Source of the DNA: Ruegeria halocynthiae
Lineage (GTDB): Bacteria; Pseudomonadota; Alphaproteobacteria; Rhodobacterales; Rhodobacteraceae
Reading direction: 5' to 3'
NCBI RefSeq assembly: GCF_900106805.1
Contig: NZ_FNNP01000004.1
Coordinates: 204,495 to 268,494, forward strand
DNA length: 64,000 nt
Positions 26,891-39,260 of this stretch are shown here, in pieces (the first letter of the stretch is position 1; each line of letters opens with the position of its first letter). The position numbers and the translations under genes were made by a program. A model generated the notes under the pieces. It was not told the origin of the DNA and made no database searches. It worked only from the letters and a program-made list of their open reading frames with translations.

Positions 26891-27934
26891 TCAACCGGTG
26901 AAAGCATATTGTGCCAGCTGGGCCTCGGTCACGAACTGAATATCCTCGGCTGTCAAACCTTCTGCACCGTATAGTCGCGCGACGTCTTCGCCATTGATCC
27001 TGACATGCGTCAAATCCATGTTTTCGCTGTCTGGTTCTATGGCCAACTCCGGATCTTCGAGGTTGTCCCAAGTGATCAGCAGCTTGTCGTGACCGATCTG
27101 GAAATCCATGATTGTGGTGGCTTCATGCTCGGGTTCGGGGTCTACGACGATCTCGTCCTCACCCTCACCCCCCGTCACTACATCGCCGTTTTCGGCCAGA
27201 ATGATATCGTCCCCGTCGCCCCCGTTCAGAAAATCAGGGGTTGCCTCGTCAGGCCCGTCGTCTCCGGTCAGGATGTCATCCCCATCTCCGCCAAACAGCA
27301 CATCCTGGCCAGAGCCGCCTGCAAGATGATCGTCGCCATCCCCGCCGTGCAGGGCATCGTCCCCGTCATTGCCGTTCAGGGTGTCATTCCCCTGACCTCC
27401 GAAAAGGCGGTCTTCACCCGCGCCGCCATCCAGATCATCTGCTCCGAAATGGCCATACAACTCGTCACTACCTGACATTCCATCCAGGTTGTCATCGCCA
27501 TATTCACCATGGAGCACATCATCCCCAAAGTTGCCTATCAGCGTATCCTCACCCTCGCCGCCGTGCAGCACATCGTTTCCAGCACCGCCGTCGATGATGT
27601 CATTGCCGCCATACCCGTTGATCTGATCGTTGCCATCCTGCCCGGCCAGTTCGTCCGCGCCCTCATCGCCCGCGATGACCTGATGGCCGTCATGTTCGGA
27701 CACAATCTCCCCTGATCCGGTGTCGTCTGGCGAAATGGGGTCTTCGACACTCTCATCTATATCGAGGAGATTGCCCGTGGGCACGTCGTCCTCAACGGGG
27801 TCTTCAATCGGGTCTTCTTCGTCCTCACTCTGGGTTTCAGGAACAAGGACATCGCTTATCGCATATGCGGCGCCGCCCAAGGCAGCCATCCCGAACAACC
27901 CGATCAGAAACATGAGTACCCTCCGCAAACGCAT
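26891..27934 (-). CDS. RTX-repeat (hemolysin-type calcium-binding) protein
   Basis: The 347-residue product has a hydrophobic N-terminal helix (about 5-27, signal or membrane anchor), an acidic Asp/Glu/Pro linker (about 35-75) and about fifteen nonapeptide RTX repeats of the GGxGxDxL/I type between about residues 85 and 255. A C-terminal domain of about 85 residues follows, of the kind found after such repeats (IMDFQIGHDKLLI). The repeats bind calcium outside the cell. Unlike most RTX proteins it starts with an N-terminal hydrophobic helix. It sits between rpsO and the DUF1643 gene on the same strand as the translation genes. Confidence 0.82.
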   Translation of the reverse strand: MRLRRVLMFLIGLFGMAALGGAAYAISDVLVPETQSEDEEDPIEDPVEDDVPTGNLLDIDESVEDPISPDDTGSGEIVSEHDGHQVIAGDEGADELAGQDGNDQINGYGGNDIIDGGAGNDVLHGGEGEDTLIGNFGDDVLHGEYGDDNLDGMSGSDELYGHFGADDLDGGAGEDRLFGGQGNDTLNGNDGDDALHGGDGDDHLAGGSGQDVLFGGDGDDILTGDDGPDEATPDFLNGGDGDDIILAENGDVVTGGEGEDEIVVDPEPEHEATTIMDFQIGHDKLLITWDNLEDPELAIEPDSENMDLTHVRINGEDVARLYGAEGLTAEDIQFVTEAQLAQYAFTG

Positions 27935-28009
27935 CTGCGCTGAGTGTAAAACATCTCATGCTATCAACAGTTTGGTCAAAGCCTGGTTGAAGATGTGGTT
28001 AACCTTTTA

Positions 28010-28513
28010 TCACCAGGGTTCGGGTTGCTGCGTGTAGGCGATATAGAGCGGATGTCTGGGGTGGCCGTCCTTGGTCAGCCCCAGTTGATACAGTGGTTGC
28101 CCGGTGCCGCGCAGCAGATGTTCCACCGCGGGGCCACGCTCTTGGTGGGCACCGTGGGTTCCCCATGCGGCGATGATCTGATCGGCCCAGTCCACACCTG
28201 ACAGGATGGTCGCGTCATTTTCTGGCCCGACGGGATCAGCAGCAGCACGCATTTTGCGCGGGTCAGTGTCGCGCCAGGCAAAGATGTTGGTAACCTGAAA
28301 GGCGCCAAACCCAAGCGCGCGCGCGCGACGTTCACAACGCTCGACCGTCGGATCGTTCTGAACCTCGGTCGCGGTCGAGGGGTTCAGCATCACGAACAAC
28401 GCCTTGCGCCCCGTCGGATCCCAGATGCGAGTCAGGCTATAACGGTACTTCTCGCAGTCGGAGTAAACAGCGGTCGAGGGCGCGTCGCCCTTGGTATGGG
28501 TACGGGTGATCAT
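28010..28513 (-). CDS. DUF1643 family protein
   Basis: A 167-residue cytoplasmic protein matching DUF1643: FVMLNPSTATEVQNDPTVERC near residues 40-60, then FQVTNIFAWRDTDP and a C-terminal LGLTKDGHPRHPLY. No biochemical function is assigned to the family. It lies 21 bp from truB on the same strand and is likely cotranscribed with it. Confidence 0.85.
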   Translation of the reverse strand: MITRTHTKGDAPSTAVYSDCEKYRYSLTRIWDPTGRKALFVMLNPSTATEVQNDPTVERCERRARALGFGAFQVTNIFAWRDTDPRKMRAAADPVGPENDATILSGVDWADQIIAAWGTHGAHQERGPAVEHLLRGTGQPLYQLGLTKDGHPRHPLYIAYTQQPEPW

Positions 28514-28534
28514 GCCCTTCGCCTAGCATGTGAT

Positions 28535-29440
28535 TCAATCGACGAACACCCGGCTTGGATGCAGTTCACCTGATTTGTAGATACCCACGGCCACAGCTTT
28601 GCCTTCCAGAGAGGCCCAGGCTTCATCGCCGTACTCAACGTCCGAGGCCAGCACCATGCCCGGATTGCCGTTGCGCAGGCGGGTTGCGCCCTCTGCGGTG
28701 CATTTCAACTCGGGCAGGTCAGACAGACCGGTTTCCAGCGGGTGCAGATATTCATCCAGCGCCGTGGTCTTGGCCATCTCGTCGATCTGTTCGATCGTCA
28801 GCCCGTTTTCGGCCTCGAACGGGCCGGACCAGATGCGGCGCAGTTCTTTCACATGAGCGTGGCATCCCAGCGCTTCGCCCAGATCGCGGGCGATCGAGCG
28901 GACATAGCCACCTTTGCCGCAAGTCATTTCCAGCGTCACGTGATTGGTGTCGGGGCGGTCAACCAGAACCAGTTCCTCAACCCACAGCGGGCGGGCGGAC
29001 AGTTCTACATCTTCACCATCGCGGGCCAGCTTATAGGCGCGCTGGCCGTCGACTTTCACGGCTGAAAACTTGGGTGGCACCTGCATGATGTCACCCAGAA
29101 ACGGGGCCAGTGCCTGCTTGATATCGTCGTCCGTCGGGCGGGCATCACTTTGTGCGATCACTTCACCTTCGGCATCGTCGGTGTTGGTGGCCTGCCCAAG
29201 ACGCACAGTGAAGGTGTAGGCCTTCAGCGCGTCTGTAATGTAAGGAACGGTTTTGGTCGCCTCACCCAGCGCCACGGCCAGAACGCCGGTTGCCTCGGGG
29301 TCCAGGGTGCCCGCATGGCCCGCCTTCTTGGCGTCCATCGCCCAACGCACCTTGTTGACCACAGCGGTCGAGGTCATGCCGGCAGGCTTGTCCACCACCA
29401 ACCAACCGGAAATGTCGCGACCTTTGCGCTTGCGTCCCAT
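28535..29440 (-). CDS. truB: tRNA pseudouridine-55 synthase
   Basis: The 301-residue product is Tru[15 protein letters not shown] at the N-terminus, [14 protein letters not shown] with the catalytic Asp at about residue 43, TRPY-like [19 protein letters not shown], and the [15 protein letters not shown] motif at about 180. It makes the U55 pseudouridine in the T loop of tRNAs. It belongs to the rbfA-truB-rpsO gene group on the minus strand. Confidence 0.95.
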   Translation of the reverse strand: MGRKRKGRDISGWLVVDKPAGMTSTAVVNKVRWAMDAKKAGHAGTLDPEATGVLAVALGEATKTVPYITDALKAYTFTVRLGQATNTDDAEGEVIAQSDARPTDDDIKQALAPFLGDIMQVPPKFSAVKVDGQRAYKLARDGEDVELSARPLWVEELVLVDRPDTNHVTLEMTCGKGGYVRSIARDLGEALGCHAHVKELRRIWSGPFEAENGLTIEQIDEMAKTTALDEYLHPLETGLSDLPELKCTAEGATRLRNGNPGMVLASDVEYGDEAWASLEGKAVAVGIYKSGELHPSRVFVD

Positions 29441-29494
29441 CTTGCACCTTGCCCTTTGCTAAGGCGCGCGAGGTAGCGGATCACTTCGTCCCTG

Positions 29495-30238
29495 TCAATT
29501 TGCGGGAACGTCCTCGACCACGCCGACAATCGGCCCCAGCGAGAAACCTACATCCGACCGGTTGCTGGCCCGTTCATACATGCGTGAGATATTGCCATCC
29601 AAGAACAGCGCATTCGGTGTTTCCAACACGTCGCGGAACAGGCTGCCGAATTCGTGGAAGGTGACATAATCCTCGGATATCACAAATACCGCGCGCGTCC
29701 CGTCATCGCTGGTGCCCACCCCGTTGCGCACATAGAGCGAGGTCGAATCCGGCAGAAAGCGTGGGTGCAGTTCGCCACCGATCACCAGCATCGGGCCGGA
29801 TTGTGTGGCGAAACGGCAGGCGGGCGCCTGATCCACATAGTCCAAGGTCTCGAACACATCGGCGCGACCCTCGCGGATACAGAACACGCCGTTAGGCAAC
29901 AGGCCGAAGTTTCCCGGACCTGCGTTCGGGATCACACGCATTTGTTCTTCGCCGTCCTCGACGTAGTGGCCTACAGGCGAACGGTCGTCATGATACATGC
30001 CCGCATTCATCGCAAAGGCCAGCCGCTTGCCGCCGGGTTCTAGTGCCTCGTTCACCGACGAGAAATGGCCCAGAAGGTCACCGTTTTCGTCATTCAGGAA
30101 AAGGCGTAGATCTTCGGATGCGGCGTCCACCTCGCAAATGGTGTACCGCTTGTCCTCATGGGTCAGCTTTTCACAGGTGACCGCCGAGGCCTGCGCACCC
30201 CAAAGGGCCGCACCCAGAATGACAACCGTTCGGATCAC
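29495..30238 (-). CDS. Secreted phosphodiester glycosidase (NAGPA/DUF2233) family protein
   Basis: A 247-residue protein with an N-terminal signal peptide ([19 protein letters not shown]). The core shows the family motifs [16 protein letters not shown] near residue 75 and [15 protein letters not shown] near residue 145. The substrate is unknown; the human NAGPA member removes N-acetylglucosamine from a phosphodiester. It overlaps the rbfA stop by 4 bases, so this secreted enzyme is translationally coupled to a ribosome maturation gene. It could contribute to cell-wall or phosphate-ester turnover. Confidence 0.82.
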   Translation of the reverse strand: MIRTVVILGAALWGAQASAVTCEKLTHEDKRYTICEVDAASEDLRLFLNDENGDLLGHFSSVNEALEPGGKRLAFAMNAGMYHDDRSPVGHYVEDGEEQMRVIPNAGPGNFGLLPNGVFCIREGRADVFETLDYVDQAPACRFATQSGPMLVIGGELHPRFLPDSTSLYVRNGVGTSDDGTRAVFVISEDYVTFHEFGSLFRDVLETPNALFLDGNISRMYERASNRSDVGFSLGPIVGVVEDVPAN

Positions 30239-30630
30239 TCGTCCAGATCGCGGCGCACCGCGTCCTGCTCGAACATGCGGCGGGTATCGTCCAAGCGATC
30301 AAACGTATCGTCCAGCCGGAACCGCAGATCGGGCGAGAATTTCAGACCGACCTTCTTGCCGACCATGCGCCGCAGCTCATGCTTGTTGCGGGCCAGCAGT
30401 TCGATCACATCCTCCTGCCCTTTGCCGCCCAGGGGCAGCACATAAGCAGTGGCGATCTTGAGATCGGGCGAGGTGCGGACCTCACCCACCGTGATTGACA
30501 TGCGGTTCAGGTCGGGGTCGTGGACATCTCCGCGCGCCAGAACCTCGGACAGGGTGCGGCGGATCAGTTCGCCGACGCGCAGTTGTCGTTGGGACGGGCC
30601 GGGGCCATCGTGGAATTTGTTCTTTGCCAT
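30235..30630 (-). CDS. rbfA: 30S ribosome-binding factor A
   Basis: The protein (131 residues) has the RbfA/KH-like pattern: [14 protein letters not shown], then [27 protein letters not shown] and the C-terminal [24 protein letters not shown]. RbfA is a cold-shock-linked factor for 16S rRNA maturation. ATG 30630 is preferred over an upstream in-frame start at 30723 because the family begins at MAKNKF. It heads the minus-strand run rbfA, glycosidase, truB, DUF1643, RTX, rpsO. Confidence 0.93.
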   Translation of the reverse strand: MAKNKFHDGPGPSQRQLRVGELIRRTLSEVLARGDVHDPDLNRMSITVGEVRTSPDLKIATAYVLPLGGKGQEDVIELLARNKHELRRMVGKKVGLKFSPDLRFRLDDTFDRLDDTRRMFEQDAVRRDLDE

Positions 30631-30722
30631 AAACCCCGATCTAAGGGCAAAGCGGGGCTTTGCCAAGCGGGCGCGAACCGGGTAGGAGGCTTTGAGCCGA
30701 ATTGAGGAAAAGGACCAGCGCA

Positions 30723-31532
30723 ATGACTCATATTCCGGGGATCGTCATTACAGGGGCTTCGGGCCGGATGGGGCAGATGCTGATCAAAACCGTGACCGAC
30801 AGTGATCAGGCGCGTCTGGTCGGCGTCGTTGAGCGCGAAGGCCATGACTGGATCGGTCATGATATTGGTGAGGCGATGGGTGGTCAGACGCTAGGCGTTA
30901 AAGTGACGGATGATCCGCTTGAGGCATTTGCACAAGCGCAGGCTGTGATCGACTTTACCGCCCCAGAGGCAACGCTGGAATTCGCCGCGCTGGCTGCGCA
31001 GGCACGCTGCGTGCACGTGATTGGTACAACCGGAATGTCTGACAAAGAAATCGCAGCGCTGGAACCTGCCTCGCGCCATGCAGTGATCGTGCGGGCAGGG
31101 AATATGAGCCTCGGTGTCAACCTGTTGGTGCAACTGACCAAAAAGGTCGCCGCTGCGCTGGATGCGGATTTCGATATCGAAGTGATCGAGAGTCACCACC
31201 ACCACAAGGTTGACGCGCCCTCGGGCACGGCACTGATGCTGGGTGAGGCCGCCGCCGAAGGGCGCGGTGTCAAGCTGGACGATGTATCCGATCGCGGCCG
31301 CGACGGCATTACCGGCGCACGCAAACGTGGCGACATTGGGTTTCATGCGATTCGCGGTGGCGACATCGTGGGCGAACATGACGTTCTGTTCGCTGCCCCG
31401 GGTGAACGCATCGTGCTGCGCCACCTGGCGTCGGATCGCGCCGTTTTTGCCCGCGGCGCTCTGAAAGCAGCGCTTTGGGGGCAGGGCAAGGCCCCCGGAC
31501 AATATGACATGGTGGACGTACTGGGACTGTAG
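30723..31532 (+). CDS. dapB: 4-hydroxy-tetrahydrodipicolinate reductase
   Basis: The protein (269 residues) catalyses the second committed step of lysine and diaminopimelate synthesis. The NAD(P)-binding motif GASGRMGQ opens the protein, and the substrate site [14 protein letters not shown] is at about residues 154-167, with the catalytic His and Lys. Start ATG 30723 follows AAAAGGA. It is divergent from rbfA. Confidence 0.95.
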   Translation: MTHIPGIVITGASGRMGQMLIKTVTDSDQARLVGVVEREGHDWIGHDIGEAMGGQTLGVKVTDDPLEAFAQAQAVIDFTAPEATLEFAALAAQARCVHVIGTTGMSDKEIAALEPASRHAVIVRAGNMSLGVNLLVQLTKKVAAALDADFDIEVIESHHHHKVDAPSGTALMLGEAAAEGRGVKLDDVSDRGRDGITGARKRGDIGFHAIRGGDIVGEHDVLFAAPGERIVLRHLASDRAVFARGALKAALWGQGKAPGQYDMVDVLGL

Positions 31533-31544
31533 GTTTCGGCAATA

Positions 31545-31579
31545 GCTGCCAAGAAAATTCGTCGAATTTTCTTGGCAGC
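31545..31579. terminator. Long palindromic hairpin between convergent genes
   Basis: GCTGCCAAGAAAATTC-GTC-GAATTTTCTTGGCAGC is a perfect 16-bp inverted repeat with three-base loop, between dapB (stop 31532) and the HD-domain gene (stop 31604). It lacks a flanking T run but is strongly structured and probably ends transcription from both sides. Confidence 0.65.
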
Positions 31580-31603
31580 GGCAAGCATACGGATCGGGCG
31601 GCC

Positions 31604-33395
<1,792 letters not shown>

Positions 33396-33425
33396 CCTTC
33401 TTTCTGCTAAGGCTTGGAAATTCTT

Positions 33426-34283
33426 ATGACTAAGAAAAAGGTTGGTCTGCCACCGCTGGATTGGCTGCGCGTGTTCGAAGCTGCCGGGCGATTGGGCGGC
33501 TTTTCCGCTGCTGCGCGAGAGTTCGGTTTGACACAGGCGGCTGTCAGCCAGCGGATCGGCAACCTTGAAGCCTGGTTGGGCCGGTCGCTGTTCGTGCGCG
33601 AGGCACGGGGCGTATCGCTGACGATCGAAGGTGAAAGCTATCTGCCGCTCGTGCAGGACAGTTTACAGGCTTTGGAACGCAATACCGAGGATTTGTTCGG
33701 CAAATCCCCGCGTGAGCTTCGGGTTGCGGGGTTATCGTCGCATATTCATGCGTTGGTTCTGCCTGCGTTGCCTGTGTTTCTCAAGATGCAGCCCAAGGTG
33801 CGTGTCATGACGGATTCAATGACCCGTCGATCCTCGCTCGAAGAAGAACGGACGTGGCTGCAAATTCGGTATGGCCGCGGCCATTGGCCGGGCCGTAAGG
33901 CCAAGCTCATCGCGCCCGAGGTGTTGGTTCCGATGGCGGCTCCTGATGTTGACTGGGGCGCACCGCTGATCGATCTGCGCGGAGAACGCCCCAGTTGGCA
34001 GGACTGGGCGCAAGTTGCGGGAATTGAGGAATTGCCTGCGGGCAGAATCAGTTTCGACTCTGTCGGTCACGCGATCACGGCGGCGCGTCAGGGCATGGGG
34101 ATCGCGTTGGGTTCACTTCCTCTGGCATTGGGCAGCTTAGAGACCGGTCAGCTGTGCAGACTAGAGATGCCCGAACTTGCAACGAAAGATGGCTATTGGC
34201 TGACATGGCCCGAGGATCGGGTGCGCTCGAAGCGACAGCGGGTCCTGATCGATGACTTCTTGCAAGCGCTGCGCGGCGGTTGA
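33426..34283 (+). CDS. LysR family regulator of the TmpAB-like pathway
   Basis: A 285-residue GcvA-type LysR regulator. The HTH is GGFSAAAREFGLTQAAVSQRI (about residues 20-40). Because it is divergent from tmpAB-like genes with a 98-bp gap, it likely controls their expression in response to the phosphonate or its products. The effector domain is full length though slightly short. The ligand cannot be read. Confidence 0.85.
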   Translation: MTKKKVGLPPLDWLRVFEAAGRLGGFSAAAREFGLTQAAVSQRIGNLEAWLGRSLFVREARGVSLTIEGESYLPLVQDSLQALERNTEDLFGKSPRELRVAGLSSHIHALVLPALPVFLKMQPKVRVMTDSMTRRSSLEEERTWLQIRYGRGHWPGRKAKLIAPEVLVPMAAPDVDWGAPLIDLRGERPSWQDWAQVAGIEELPAGRISFDSVGHAITAARQGMGIALGSLPLALGSLETGQLCRLEMPELATKDGYWLTWPEDRVRSKRQRVLIDDFLQALRGG

Positions 34284-34466
34284 TCAGAAATCGATGGCGA
34301 TACCTTTTTTCTCCCAATCGCCATAGCGGGCGGGATCCGGACCGTCACGCCCACCCAGCTCCTTGGGCCGGGCCTTCGCTTCGGCCTCGGACTTTTTGCG
34401 CCGTTCCTCTGCTTCGGCGAGGGCGCGCTGCGCGGCAGGTGGCAGGTCTTTGCACTCGTCACTCAT
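34284..34466 (-). CDS. DUF1674 protein (succinate dehydrogenase assembly factor 4-like)
   Basis: The product is 60 residues long and ends with the family hallmark GPDPARYGDWEKKGIAIDF, preceded by a charged helix and a Pro-rich N-terminus. SDHAF4 proteins chaperone the flavinated SdhA subunit before complex II assembly; the bacterial members are assumed to do the same. ATG 34466 has AAAGGAAC upstream. Its stop abuts the convergent LysR gene, and it is divergent from rsmB. Confidence 0.85.
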   Translation of the reverse strand: MSDECKDLPPAAQRALAEAEERRKKSEAEAKARPKELGGRDGPDPARYGDWEKKGIAIDF

Positions 34467-34557
34467 GACATCGGGTTCCTTTCTGTTCAGGGCCTTGATA
34501 TACGCCCTCGTCCGCCCAAGGCAATGCGGGCAAAGGTCACGAGAGGCACTCAGCATC

Positions 34558-35817
34558 ATGTCAAATTCCGCCACAGCCGCGCGACGGAGCGCAATCTATC
34601 TGTTGGATCAGATACTGGGCGAGGGGCGGCTGTTGCCCGAATGTCTTGCAGCCGGCGCGCTGGATCGTTTGGCCCCCGAAGATCGCGCGCGCGCTCAAAG
34701 ATTGACGATTGAAACCCTGCGTGGGCTGGAACGGGTCGACCGGCTGTTGGTCGACCACCTGCGGCAGACCCCTGCACTGACGGTCCACAATGCCCTGCGG
34801 CTCGGCACGGTCGAGCTGTGTCAGGGTGAGGCCGCGCATGGGGTTGTTAATTCGATGGTCGAGATCGTAGGCCGCTCGCGCAAACACGGGCGGCTTAAGG
34901 GGTTGGTGAATGCTGTCCTGCGAAAGATCGCTGCCGATGGACCGGACGCATGGCCCAAGATGCGCGTACCTCGCTTGCCGGAATGGCTGCGCGATCCGCT
35001 AATCATGGCGTGGGGCGAGGAGGCGGTGAAGGGCATGGAGCAGGCCCATTTCAACGGTGCGCCATTGGATTTAACCCTAAAATCGGATGCTGAAGCCCCG
35101 GATGGAGAAACCCTGCCCACCGGATCGGTCCGACTGCGGGATGCCGGGCAGGTGTCAACCCTGCCAGGGTACGAGGCGGGTACGTGGTGGGTGCAGGACG
35201 CGGCGGCGGCCTTACCCGTGCGGGCTCTGGCCCCGAAAGCCGGGGAAAAGATACTGGATCTTTGCGCAGCGCCCGGCGGTAAGACGTTACAATTGGCTGC
35301 GGCGGGGGCCGATGTTACGGCTCTGGATATCTCCGATGCGCGTCTTGTTCGTGTTCGCGAGAATTTGAAGCGAACGGGGCTGAAAGCCAAGGTGATTGCA
35401 GGAGACGCGCTTGAACATCAGGGGCAGTATGACGCCATTCTGCTGGACGCACCCTGCTCTGCCACCGGCACGATTCGTCGCCATCCGGACTTGCCATTCG
35501 CCAAGGACGGATCGGAATTCGGTGAATTGATTGAGCTGCAAGCAAGAATGTTGGCCCATGCCTGGACCCTTCTGAGACCCGGCGGCCGGCTGGTGTATTG
35601 CACCTGTTCCCTGCTGCCGGACGAAGGTGAGGTGCAGATCGAAGAGGCGCTGGGACAACACCCGGACATGCAGGTCGACCGTTCAGCGCTTGGCTTTTCG
35701 GGCGTCGAGGAGAGCTGGATCACTGAAGAAGGCGGCTTGCGTCTGCGCCCTGATTACTGGCCCGAGCGCGGTGGTATGGACGGGTTCTATATTGCCTGCC
35801 TGAACAAATCCGCCTGA
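34558..35817 (+). CDS. rsmB: 16S rRNA m5C967 methyltransferase-like protein (RsmB)
   Basis: The 419-residue product has an N-terminal NusB-like RNA-binding domain (about residues 1-135) and a C-terminal SAM methyltransferase domain. The SAM motif is ILDLCAAPGGKTLQL at about 236, motif IV is DAPCSATGTIRRHPD at about 297, and the catalytic Cys is in YCTCSLLPDEGE at about 347. These features define an RNA m5C methyltransferase of the RsmB type. It heads a seven-gene plus-strand run. Confidence 0.92.
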   Translation: MSNSATAARRSAIYLLDQILGEGRLLPECLAAGALDRLAPEDRARAQRLTIETLRGLERVDRLLVDHLRQTPALTVHNALRLGTVELCQGEAAHGVVNSMVEIVGRSRKHGRLKGLVNAVLRKIAADGPDAWPKMRVPRLPEWLRDPLIMAWGEEAVKGMEQAHFNGAPLDLTLKSDAEAPDGETLPTGSVRLRDAGQVSTLPGYEAGTWWVQDAAAALPVRALAPKAGEKILDLCAAPGGKTLQLAAAGADVTALDISDARLVRVRENLKRTGLKAKVIAGDALEHQGQYDAILLDAPCSATGTIRRHPDLPFAKDGSEFGELIELQARMLAHAWTLLRPGGRLVYCTCSLLPDEGEVQIEEALGQHPDMQVDRSALGFSGVEESWITEEGGLRLRPDYWPERGGMDGFYIACLNKSA

Positions 35818-35905
35818 GGCTACGCTTTTCGATGACTTGACGAACGGACCGGTCTATCGTGTGCTCAAGCGCCCGCAGAGCGCAAGGGGCAGAGTCGCAA
35901 GCGTC

Positions 35906-37645
35906 ATGTCAAACTCGGACACAATGACCAATCGCTGGATGCGGTTTCAGAACCGCCTTTACGCGCGCCTGAGCCAAAGGCAGAAGGCGGTCAAGGGATT
36001 TGTAAGCCAGCCCGAGCCTCGCACGGTTGGTTCATTTGCCCGTGGGCGCCAACTTGTGGCCGGAAATCTGCTGTTCGCAGGATATCTGGTCGAGGCCAAT
36101 GATACAGACCTTTGGGACGTAGCCGCCCCGAGTCCGGATTTCGATGATGAACGGCACGGGTTTGTCTGGCTGGACGATCTGGCCGCCGTGGGTGACATGC
36201 GCGCTCGTGAAAAGGCGCAGCGGTGGGTCTGGGGCTGGATTGAGACACATGGGCGCGGAACAGGGCCCGGGTGGGCACCTGATCTGACCGGGCGCCGGGT
36301 AATCCGCTGGATCAACCACTCTCAATTCCTGCTGCGCGGTTCAGATGAAACACAGAGCAAGGCGTTCTTCCGCGCATTGGCACAGCAGACGTGGTTCCTG
36401 TCCAAACGCTGGACAGCAGCGACACCGGGCTTGCCACGGTTCGAGGCGCTGGCCGGTCTGGTGCAGGCCGGACTGGCGCTGGAAGGGTTGGAGCAGATGG
36501 CTGATCCTGCCCTGCGTGCACTGGCGCGGGAATGTGACCGCCAAATTGATGCCGAAGGCGGTATCCCTACCCGCAACCCCGAGGAATTGCTGGAGGTTTT
36601 CACCTTACTGGCCTGGAGTTCAGCAGCACTCAGCGAAGTGGGTCGGGGCACGCCTGCTTCACAGACCGAAGCGATCAAACGTATCGCGCCAACCCTGCGT
36701 AATCTGCGCCATGCGGATGGGGCGCTGGCACGATTTCACGGTGGTGGCCGCGGGTTGGAGGGGCGACTGGATCAAGCCTTGGCGCAAAGCGGGGTCAAGC
36801 CGCAGCAGCATTCAGACCTGTCGATGGGCTATGCGCGACTGGCGGCCTCACGGACCACGGTTCTGGTGGATGCCAGTGTGCCCCCTCAAGGTGCGGCATC
36901 GTATAACGCACATGCCTCGACCCTCGCGTTCGAACTGACCTCGGGGCGCCGTCCATTGATCGTGAACTGTGGATCAGGAGGCAGTTTCGGACAGGACTGG
37001 CGCCGGGCAGGGCGGGCAACACCGTCCCATTCCACCCTGTGTGTCGACGGGTTTTCCAGTGCCCGGCTTACCTCGCCGGTCAAGGGCACGGCGCTCGAAG
37101 CGCTGGTCGATGGACCGCGGGATGTGCCGGTCGAGTTCGAAGACGCCTATGAAGGCACCCGGTTCATGGTCGGCCATGACGGTTATGCCAAAGTGTTTGG
37201 CCTGACCCACGCCCGCACGCTTGAGCTGCGCTTTGACGGGCGCGAACTGGTTGGCGAAGATATCCTTCTGACTGCAACCGACAAGGCCAAACGGCAATTT
37301 GATCGGGCGATGGATGGGTCTGGCCTTAAAGGTATCGCCTTTGATATCCGGTTTCACCTGCATCCTGATGTAGATGCCGCACTGGATTTGGGCGGCGCGG
37401 CTGTGTCGATGGCGCTCAAAAGTGGTGAGATTTGGGTTTTCCGCCACGATAGCTTGGGAAAATTGTCATTGGAACCAAGTGTTTATTTGGAAAAAGGCCG
37501 GTTAAAGCCCCGCGCGACAAAACAGATCGTTCTATCTGGCCTCGCAATGGAGTATGCGACGCGCATCCGGTGGACGCTCAGCAAGGCTCAGGATACAGCC
37601 TATGCCGTGCGCGACACGCACCGGGACGAGCCCGTTTTCGACTGA
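35906..37645 (+). CDS. Heparinase II/III family protein
   Basis: This 579-residue protein combines an alpha/alpha toroid-like N-terminal half (about 1-330) with a C-terminal beta-sandwich typical of heparinase II/III-like proteins; the segment [26 protein letters not shown] marks the conserved junction. No signal peptide is visible, so a cytoplasmic role is possible. The gene lies between rsmB and purH, an order I recall from other Rhodobacteraceae. The start is uncertain: ATG 35906 has a weak ribosome binding site and ATG 35924 would fit nearly as well. Its substrate is unknown. Confidence 0.8.
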   Translation: MSNSDTMTNRWMRFQNRLYARLSQRQKAVKGFVSQPEPRTVGSFARGRQLVAGNLLFAGYLVEANDTDLWDVAAPSPDFDDERHGFVWLDDLAAVGDMRAREKAQRWVWGWIETHGRGTGPGWAPDLTGRRVIRWINHSQFLLRGSDETQSKAFFRALAQQTWFLSKRWTAATPGLPRFEALAGLVQAGLALEGLEQMADPALRALARECDRQIDAEGGIPTRNPEELLEVFTLLAWSSAALSEVGRGTPASQTEAIKRIAPTLRNLRHADGALARFHGGGRGLEGRLDQALAQSGVKPQQHSDLSMGYARLAASRTTVLVDASVPPQGAASYNAHASTLAFELTSGRRPLIVNCGSGGSFGQDWRRAGRATPSHSTLCVDGFSSARLTSPVKGTALEALVDGPRDVPVEFEDAYEGTRFMVGHDGYAKVFGLTHARTLELRFDGRELVGEDILLTATDKAKRQFDRAMDGSGLKGIAFDIRFHLHPDVDAALDLGGAAVSMALKSGEIWVFRHDSLGKLSLEPSVYLEKGRLKPRATKQIVLSGLAMEYATRIRWTLSKAQDTAYAVRDTHRDEPVFD

Positions 37646-37667
37646 CGCCAAAAGGACCTTTGGACCC

Positions 37668-39260
37668 ATGACCGATCTTCACCCCGTGCGCCGCGCGTTG
37701 CTTTCCGTTTCCGACAAGACCGGGCTGATCGAGCTGGGTAAGGCACTGGCCGAGCGCGGGGTCGAATTGCTGTCGACCGGCGGCACGGCCAAGGCGCTGC
37801 GCGATGCAGGGCTTGAGGTGAAAGATGTCAGTGAGGTGACTGGCTTTCCCGAAATGATGGATGGCCGGGTCAAGACGTTGCACCCGATGGTGCATGGCGG
37901 CCTGCTGGCGCTGCGGGACAATGACACGCATGTGGCCGCGATGAACGAACACGGAATCGGCGCGATCGATTTGCTGGTGGTAAACCTTTATCCGTTCGAG
38001 GCGACCGTGGCCAAGGGCGCCGGGTATGATGAATGTGTCGAGAACATCGATATCGGTGGCCCGGCAATGATCCGCGCGGCGTCGAAAAACCATGCGTTTG
38101 TCAACGTGGTGGTCGACGTTCAGGATTACGACACGCTGCTGGCGGAACTTGCTGCAAATGATGGCCAGACGTCCTATGCCTTCCGTCAAAAGCTGGCGCA
38201 GACGGCGTATGCGCGCACAGCTGCCTATGACACAGCCGTCTCGAACTGGATGGCTGACGCGTTGGCCGCCGAGGCACCGCGGCGCCGCCGTGCCTTCGCC
38301 GGTGAGCTGAAGCAAACGCTGCGCTATGGCGAGAACAGTCACCAGACGGCTGCGTTCTACACCGATGGCTCGGGCCGCCCCGGCGTGGCAACTGCCGTGC
38401 AGCATCAAGGCAAGGAACTGAGCTATAACAACATCAATGACACCGACGCGGCGTTCGAGTTGGTGGCCGAGTTCGACCCGGCCGAGGGCGCGGCATGTGC
38501 CATCATCAAACACGCCAACCCTTGTGGCGTGGCCAGGGGCACAACACTGTTAGATGCCTACAAGGCGGCGTTCGATTGCGACCGCACCTCGGCGTTTGGT
38601 GGTATCGTGGCGTTGAACCAGCCTCTGGATGCCGAAACCGCGCAGGAGATCACCGGGATTTTCACAGAGGTTGTGATCGCTCCGGGCGCCTCCGACGAGG
38701 CCAGAGCGATCTTCGCCGCGAAGAAAAACCTGCGTCTGCTGACAACCGAGGCACTGCCGGATGTGTCCGCAGGTGGCAAGACCGTCCGTCAGGTGGCTGG
38801 CGGCCTGTTGGTACAGGACAAGGATAATGGCTTTGTCGGCATGGATGATCTGAAAGTCGTTACCCAAAAGGCACCGACCGAAGATCAGATGCGTGACCTG
38901 TTGTTTGCATGGAAGGTCGCGAAACACGTCAAATCCAACGCCATCGTTTATGTTAAAGACGGTGCCACCGTTGGCGTTGGCGCGGGTCAGATGAGCCGGG
39001 TTGATTCGGCCCTGATCGCGGCCAAAAAGGCTGAACGCATGGCTGATGCGCTGGGTCTGCAACAACCGCTGACCATCGGATCGGCTGTGGCGTCCGATGC
39101 GTTTTTTCCGTTCCCCGATGGGTTGATGGAGGCAGCGCAAGCCGGGGCGACCTGCGTTATCCAGCCCGGCGGCTCGATGCGCGACGATGAGGTGATCGCA
39201 GCCGCTGATGAGGCCGGTCTGGCGATGGTCTTTACCGGTATGCGGCATTTCCGGCACTGA
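37668..39260 (+). CDS. purH: Bifunctional AICAR formyltransferase/IMP cyclohydrolase
   Basis: The 530-residue product covers the final two steps of purine synthesis. An N-terminal MGS-like domain with IMP cyclohydrolase activity ([20 protein letters not shown]-like VNLYPFEAT at about 107) is followed by the AICAR transformylase domain, with the KHANPCG motif at about 282 containing the catalytic Lys-His pair, and the [17 protein letters not shown] motif at about 427. It overlaps lspA by one base, so the two are translationally coupled. Confidence 0.96.
   Translation: MTDLHPVRRALLSVSDKTGLIELGKALAERGVELLSTGGTAKALRDAGLEVKDVSEVTGFPEMMDGRVKTLHPMVHGGLLALRDNDTHVAAMNEHGIGAIDLLVVNLYPFEATVAKGAGYDECVENIDIGGPAMIRAASKNHAFVNVVVDVQDYDTLLAELAANDGQTSYAFRQKLAQTAYARTAAYDTAVSNWMADALAAEAPRRRRAFAGELKQTLRYGENSHQTAAFYTDGSGRPGVATAVQHQGKELSYNNINDTDAAFELVAEFDPAEGAACAIIKHANPCGVARGTTLLDAYKAAFDCDRTSAFGGIVALNQPLDAETAQEITGIFTEVVIAPGASDEARAIFAAKKNLRLLTTEALPDVSAGGKTVRQVAGGLLVQDKDNGFVGMDDLKVVTQKAPTEDQMRDLLFAWKVAKHVKSNAIVYVKDGATVGVGAGQMSRVDSALIAAKKAERMADALGLQQPLTIGSAVASDAFFPFPDGLMEAAQAGATCVIQPGGSMRDDEVIAAADEAGLAMVFTGMRHFRH

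Noticed and set aside
27130..27680. CRISPR-like or tandem DNA repeats
   Set aside because: The periodic sequence comes from RTX nonapeptide repeats in the coding frame and shows no identical spacer-repeat structure.
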